A stretch of DNA of 59,447 nt. Origin: Thoreauomyces humboldtii. Taxonomy: Eukaryota; Chytridiomycota; Chytridiomycetes; Spizellomycetales; Powellomycetaceae. Position numbers and translations under genes: made by a program. Shown here piece by piece: positions 55,134-59,447 of this stretch (the first letter of the stretch is position 1; each line of letters starts with the position of its first letter). Location: positions 1-59,447 of the forward strand of contig JADGJA010000036.1 in the NCBI GenBank assembly GCA_027596035.1, written 5' to 3'. The notes below the pieces were generated by a model that was not told the origin of the DNA, searched no databases, and saw only the letters and a list, made by a program, of their open reading frames with translations.

Positions 55134-57735
55134 TCAATCCAAAAGCGCACGGAAGCGCTCCTCCATCTCCTTGTGCAGTTGCGCGTAGTGCTCTTTGACC
55201 ACTTCCTCTCCATCCGCGGGGTCCTAAAATGTGCGGATGATGCGTTAGCTCCGGCAAAAAACAAGAAATCATGTATGGTACGGAGGAAACTTCGAACCTC
55301 GAACTTCATAGAGCTGAGCTTGTAAATGATATCCCCTAGCTGAGTCTGGATCTTCGCCCACGTGATCTGGTTCGACGATGCTTCTACGGTGTGCCGCGCC
55401 ATGTCGTAGAAGCCCATCATGTTCTTGAGCATGCCAACAGTCTTGTAAAAGGGACAGAAGCGGTCGTACGCCGAGTAACCGTTTTGCTGCAAAAAGTCAT
55501 CCTTCAGAAGTTTTGCAACTTCGAGGGTGATCTTGTCGGATTCCGCTAGAGCGCTCTATTATGTATAACAATCGTCAGCGGAAACCCTTCAGGAGCACAT
55601 GATTAATGTAACCCTACCTTGCCAACCAACTGGACAATCTCGGAAAGATCCTCCTCAGACTGAAGCACTTCCTTTACTTTCGTTCGGATACCGACAAACT
55701 CAGGGTCGAAGCTCTCGTAGTATGGGTCAAGCGCCTTCATATACTTCGAGTAACTGACGGACCAGTTCACAGATGGGAAGTGCTTGCGCTGCGCAAGCTT
55801 CTTGTCCAGACCCCAGAATACCTGAACGATACCGAGCGTTGCGAGGGTCACTGGGTCCGAGAAATCACCACCAGGAGGTGACACACTGGAAAAGCAACGA
55901 GGAAAGTTACGAAAAGCAAAATTTGCACGCTGACAGCCTTTACTTACGCTCCAACAATGCTGACACTTCCTTGTCTCCTCGGGTTACCGAGGCACACAAC
56001 CTTGCCAGCACGCTCGTAGAAGGAAGCAAGCTTTGCGCCAAGGTAAGCAGGGTATCCAGAGTCTGCAATAGCGGGTGAGCCGGCGAAATCCCGAAGCCTT
56101 TTTCCAGAGAAAGAGTTACATACCAGCAGGCATCTCAGCCAGACGACCCGAAATTTCACGCAAAGCCTCAGCCCATCGGGAAGTGGAGTCTGCCATCATG
56201 GAAACGTTCTTGCCTTGATCTCGGAAGTACTCGGAGAGCGTGATACCGGTATAGATAGAAGCTTCACGAGCGGCGACGGGCATGTTGGAGGTGTTAGCCA
56301 CAAGCGCGGTACGCTTCATAATGGGCTCCTGTCGTCCGTCGATTTCAATGGACAGCTGGGAGAATTCGAATGTCAGAGAGGTGTAGCACTAGCGGTAAGG
56401 TGCGAGCAATAACACACCTCGGGGAAATCCATCAGCACTTCCGCCATTTCGTTTCCACGCTCTCCGCATCCGACGTAGATAATAACGTCAGAGTTGGAAA
56501 ACTTAGAAAGGGCCTGGGAAATGACGGTCTTTCCGCAACCGAAAGCTCCAGGAATGGCAGTTGTACCGCCCTGAACACAGCTGTAGGCAGGGGTGAGTGG
56601 GGCCGCGAGCTGTGGCTCCCCGACTCGACGACTTACGGGAAGAGGGCGTCCAACACACGCTGGCCAGTGAGCAATGGGTAATCGGCGGCCAGTTTGTCGG
56701 TTACTGGGCGAGGGCTTCGGACGGGCCATGTTTGCAGCATGGTGAACTTGGACTTATCTCCGTTGAACTCAATCTCCAACACAGTGTCCTGAACGGAGAT
56801 GTCAACACGTGCAACGAATCAAACGCTCGGCGTACTTCCTTACAGTGAGGTTATACTGTCCCTTGGGGGCGATGTATGTGATCGTTCCAGCGGATTTCGG
56901 CGGCAACATGATCCCGTGGTTGGTGATGAAACTGTTTTCGTACACCTTTCCGTAGATGTCGCCGCCCGTAATGTGATCTCCGACCTGCCACAATCCTGTT
57001 AGTCCCGGAACCAATTTAGGAAAGCACCGCGTCCTCCTACCTTGTAGTTTACGGGCTCAAAGTCCCACATCAAAGATTTGCTGAGGGCAGGGGTGTTGAT
57101 TCCTCGTGGGATGTAGATACTTTGCGAGATCTCCTGAATCGACTGGAGGGGACGTTGAATACCGTCAAAGATGTTACTGCAGATGCCTGAAGAGGCGTCA
57201 GAATATGGGAGTTCGCGAATAACGGGGAGAGACGAGAAGCCCACCTGGGCCGAGTTCCACAGAGAGCGGCTTTCCAGTCTTGAGCACAGGGTCTCCCACG
57301 GTGACACCAGCTGAAAGACCGACTTGTCAGAAACGCGACGAAACGTGATATGGTAGACTGGACTCGGCAAACAAAACATACAGGTGTCCTCGTAGACCTG
57401 CAGAGTCGCCTTGTCACCGTCGATTCGAATGACTTCTCCGACGAGCTCGTAGTGACCGACGCGGACCTACTAGCGGTGATTAGACTTCTTTCGCGCGACC
57501 AGCTCCAAAATCGCGGTTAACTTACCAGCTCGTACATAGCACATCCAATCATCTGTTCAGCGACGACGACTGCATTTAAGTCGGATCAGTAGCTCGTTCC
57601 AGAACTGTGGGTAGGTTTGACTGGCGTCGAGGTCGCGTGAGACCACTCACCGGGTCCTGACACAGAGTACACGAATCCGAAAGCACTCTCCTCGTCCGTG
57701 TCACGAATCTTCGCCAGCTTGCTGGTATTCTCCAT
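55134..57735 (-). CDS. VMA1: V-type proton ATPase catalytic subunit A
   Basis: Thirteen exons, complement of 55134-55223, 55298-55555, 55618-55885, 55948-56062, 56124-56355, 56418-56580, 56637-56788, 56844-56984, 57041-57186, 57245-57310, 57382-57466, 57526-57569, 57651-57735; 614 aa, the length of an intein-free Vma1. Subunit A hydrolyses ATP in the V1 sector that acidifies vacuoles and endosomes. Motifs: [58 protein letters not shown], the P-loop [76 protein letters not shown] and [16 protein letters not shown]. It ends FRALLD. The start [10 protein letters not shown] is consistent with yeast, but a further upstream leader exon cannot be excluded. Confidence 0.95.
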
Positions 57736-58222
57736 TGCTCCCGCCTACAAAGAAGCCATGGGTAAGAAGCAGTGCCGTGTACGCTGAGGCTCGGTCCTGC
57801 GATTCTGCCGCGACCGTGGCGGACGTCGGATTTCCCGCCGGTGGCACCGAATTCGATGTCCCTGTCTCATTCTGAGCCTGCAGAACACCCCATGCGATAC
57901 ATACCATGACTGTGTTTATATAAAAAGGGTGACTGTTGCGTGTAGGGGATTTGAAGGATAGCGCCGAGAAGGAATTCTCTGTGATGGGCGAGATGGTGAC
58001 GCAGCGAGGAAGGCGACCGTGCGAGAGGGTCAACCGTGCCAGAGGAATTCTCGATAGCATATCCGGCACAACCCTTAGACGCAATTCACTTCGCATCTGT
58101 TCATAACGTTGGCCCCCCGACCTGCTATTACCAGAATCCCACCACAGAGATTAGCAACATCCTCACCAGATTCTCACCACCTTCGACCTCCATCGCTCCC
58201 ATCCTGTATCCTTACAATCGTC
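57736..58222. other. Divergent promoter region, no gene
   Basis: Between VMA1 (-) and the short gene at 58223 (+). An open minus-strand frame (57701-58096) has no conserved features. Confidence 0.4.
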
Positions 58223-58882
58223 ATGCTCCCCTTCCCGGCTTGGCTTGAGCTAGTTGGTGCCCCGGAAGGTGCCGCCTCGGACGCACTGTGGGTCATAGCA
58301 TACACTTCCGAAAGAACCGAGGAGGAAAAGCGAAAGACCAACGACCTCAAGGAACAGGAGAAGCGCAAGACCATGCGGCTTGCGGCAACGCTAAAGCCCC
58401 CGTCTGGTGCGTTTCCAGGTTTCCATTCCATGTTCTGGGAAACACCGAGGACAGTTGAAGTTGAAGCTGAGCATGTCAATCTGCTCTTGCCAGGTACGCA
58501 CAATCTGTCACATTCGGCATGACCATGGTATGGACGGTTCCAGTTGCGTGATCGTCTACTGCGCTGGGTCCACTGACTGCGCTGGTTGGGGTCCACTGCG
58601 CACTCTGGAAGCGGAATGGCTGAGATTTCATTCCTCATCACCAGCCAAGACGAAATCTCGGACTTCCGCGCGACTCTCCACCCCCAAGACCCCTTTGTCG
58701 TCAACTACGCAGAGCTTATAGACCGCCTGATGGAGAGCCGTCAACGCATTTTCAAACAACCGCCGCGGGCCGTTCAAAGCGCTGCGTCACTATGGTCGGT
58801 CGTCAGATACGGTCGTCATATACAGTCGCTGGACAGAAGTCAAGTGCCTCGACAGCCCTTTTTTTACTGGGACACGGGCTGA
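58223..58882 (+). CDS. Unrecognised short spliced ORF, possibly incomplete
   Basis: Tentative exons 58223-58406, 58455-58493 and 58650-58882 join in phase to give 151 aa. The product starts MLPFPAWLELVGAPEGAASD, passes through a charged helix (TSERTEEEKRKTNDLKEQEK) and then has VEVEAEHVNLLLP and ISDFRATLHPQDPFVVNYAE. The first intron would be only 48 nt. Frame 3 ends in low-quality sequence (QPFFYWDTG) close to the tandem repeat. The true gene may therefore splice into the repeat, whose units carry an acidic terminal-exon-like sequence. I do not recognise the family. Confidence 0.4.
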
Positions 58883-59116
58883 AAAAAAGTACACGTGGGG
58901 GGTCTTGACTTTTGTCCACTGACTGTACTTGGCGGACCCCAACCACCCCCAGGATTGGAAGGGTGTTTGCAAGCAGGTTGTGGACGCCATGAGCTCGGCC
59001 ATGATGTTGCTTGCATGTGCGACGCTTCTGGCCGCCACATACAGCGAGCCGGCCACCGTCCGTCGCCTCCTCCCTTTCCACCATCGTCTTTCTGGCCAGC
59101 AACGAACGGGATCGGA

Positions 59117-59158
59117 ATGAAAGACGATGAGCTGGAGCTGGAGGAGTTGGACAACTAG
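59117..59158 (+). other. Possible duplicated terminal exon, copy 1
   Basis: Reads MKDDELELEELDN then TAG. The same string with substitutions recurs at 59358-59399. It looks like an acidic protein C-terminus, but no splice partner can be fixed within the window. Confidence 0.3.
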
Positions 59159-59357
59159 GGATCCAGTTTGCGTGATCGTCTACTTGGCGGACCCCAACCA
59201 CCCTCAGCATTGGAAGGGTGTTGGCAAGCAGGTTGTGGACGCCATGAGCTCGGCCATGGACGTTGCTTGCATGTGCGACGCTTCTGGCCGCCACATACTC
59301 CGTCGCCTGCTCCCTTTCCGCCATCGTCGTTCTGGCCCAGCAACGAACGGGATCGGA

Positions 59358-59399
59358 ATGGAAGACGAGGAGCTGGAGCTGGAGGAGTTGGACAACTAG
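59358..59399 (+). other. Possible duplicated terminal exon, copy 2
   Basis: Reads MEDEELELEELDN then TAG. Relative to copy 1 the changes keep the frame and the acidic character (K to E, D to E), which suggests either recent duplication or selection on coding capacity. Confidence 0.3.
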
Positions 59400-59447
59400 G
59401 GATCCAGTTTGCGTGATCGTCTACTTGGCGGACCCCAACCACCCTCA

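Larger units (their letters stand above)
58931..59447 (+). repeat. Tandem repeat, unit 241-255 bp, running off the window edge
   Basis: GGCGGACCCCAACCACCC recurs at 58931, 59186 and 59427, giving units of 255 and 241 bp and a partial third. The units are nearly identical; the first has about 14 extra bases near 59040-59055 (agcgagccggccac). A related fragment, TGCGTGATCGTCTACT, also lies at 58546, before the first full unit. Each unit encodes in one frame DPNHPQ.WKGV.KQVVDAM and, at its end, an acidic string before a stop. Confidence 0.9.

Noticed and set aside
55134..57735. Intein in V-ATPase subunit A
   Set aside because: The region after the P-loop GAFGCGKTV runs straight on, and the total of 614 aa leaves no room for an insert.
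1..59447. CRISPR arrays, transposase genes, LTRs or a viral insertion
   Set aside because: No array of spaced repeats, no transposase or reverse transcriptase motif and no capsid or polymerase gene was seen on either strand.

Overview
The window is nuclear DNA from a fungus. Genes are dense, lie on both strands and are split by many short GT-AG introns (mostly 50-90 nt, donors usually GTATGT, GTAAGT or GTGAGT). Fungal affinity comes from an Aur1-type inositol phosphorylceramide synthase, Met14, Cox17, a Csf1-type bridge protein and a fungal-type single PARP zinc finger. A MAK/ICK-like RCK kinase and a DNMT3-like DNA methyltransferase hint at an early-diverging, possibly zoosporic lineage. That placement is inference. 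All gene models below were spliced by eye from reading frame, splice consensus and remembered family conservation.

Layout. 0.7-9.2 kb: AUR1-like (+), PUF60-like splicing factor (+), POP4/Rpp29 (+, with reading-frame problems), PHO13-like HAD phosphatase (-), a small probably mitochondrial orphan (+) and an Ysa1-like NUDIX hydrolase (-). 9.8-18.2 kb: a cell-surface gene pair, one a Cys-rich ectodomain-TM-SH3 protein (+) and one a 15-exon protein with Pmp-like beta-helix repeats, a Cys-rich stalk and a multi-pass membrane region (+). A minus-strand LEA-like stress protein lies between them. 18.4-23.6 kb, all minus: MET14, COX17, a zf-PARP nuclear protein and the PP6 catalytic subunit.

24.4-27.8 kb (-) holds the most unusual gene, an 894-residue C5-DNA methyltransferase of DNMT3 character. 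It has a zf-4CXXC_R1/ADD-like cluster and a PHD finger before the catalytic domain and a GATA-type finger at its C-terminus. It is head-to-head with the RCK kinase (28.3-31.7 kb, +). A tRNA-Leu(UAA) follows.

32.2-43.8 kb is one giant gene for a Csf1/BLTP1 lipid-transfer protein. MCM7 (+), a 202-residue orphan (+), NAD malic enzyme (-), a coiled-coil/FN3 protein (+), V-ATPase subunit A without intein (-) and a short orphan (+) complete the set. The right edge enters a 241-255 bp tandem repeat that duplicates a possible terminal exon.

Most genes are unrelated housekeeping functions; no operon logic is expected. Two loosely themed neighbourhoods are the pair of membrane receptors (9.8-18.2 kb) and chromatin-associated genes (zf-PARP protein, methyltransferase).
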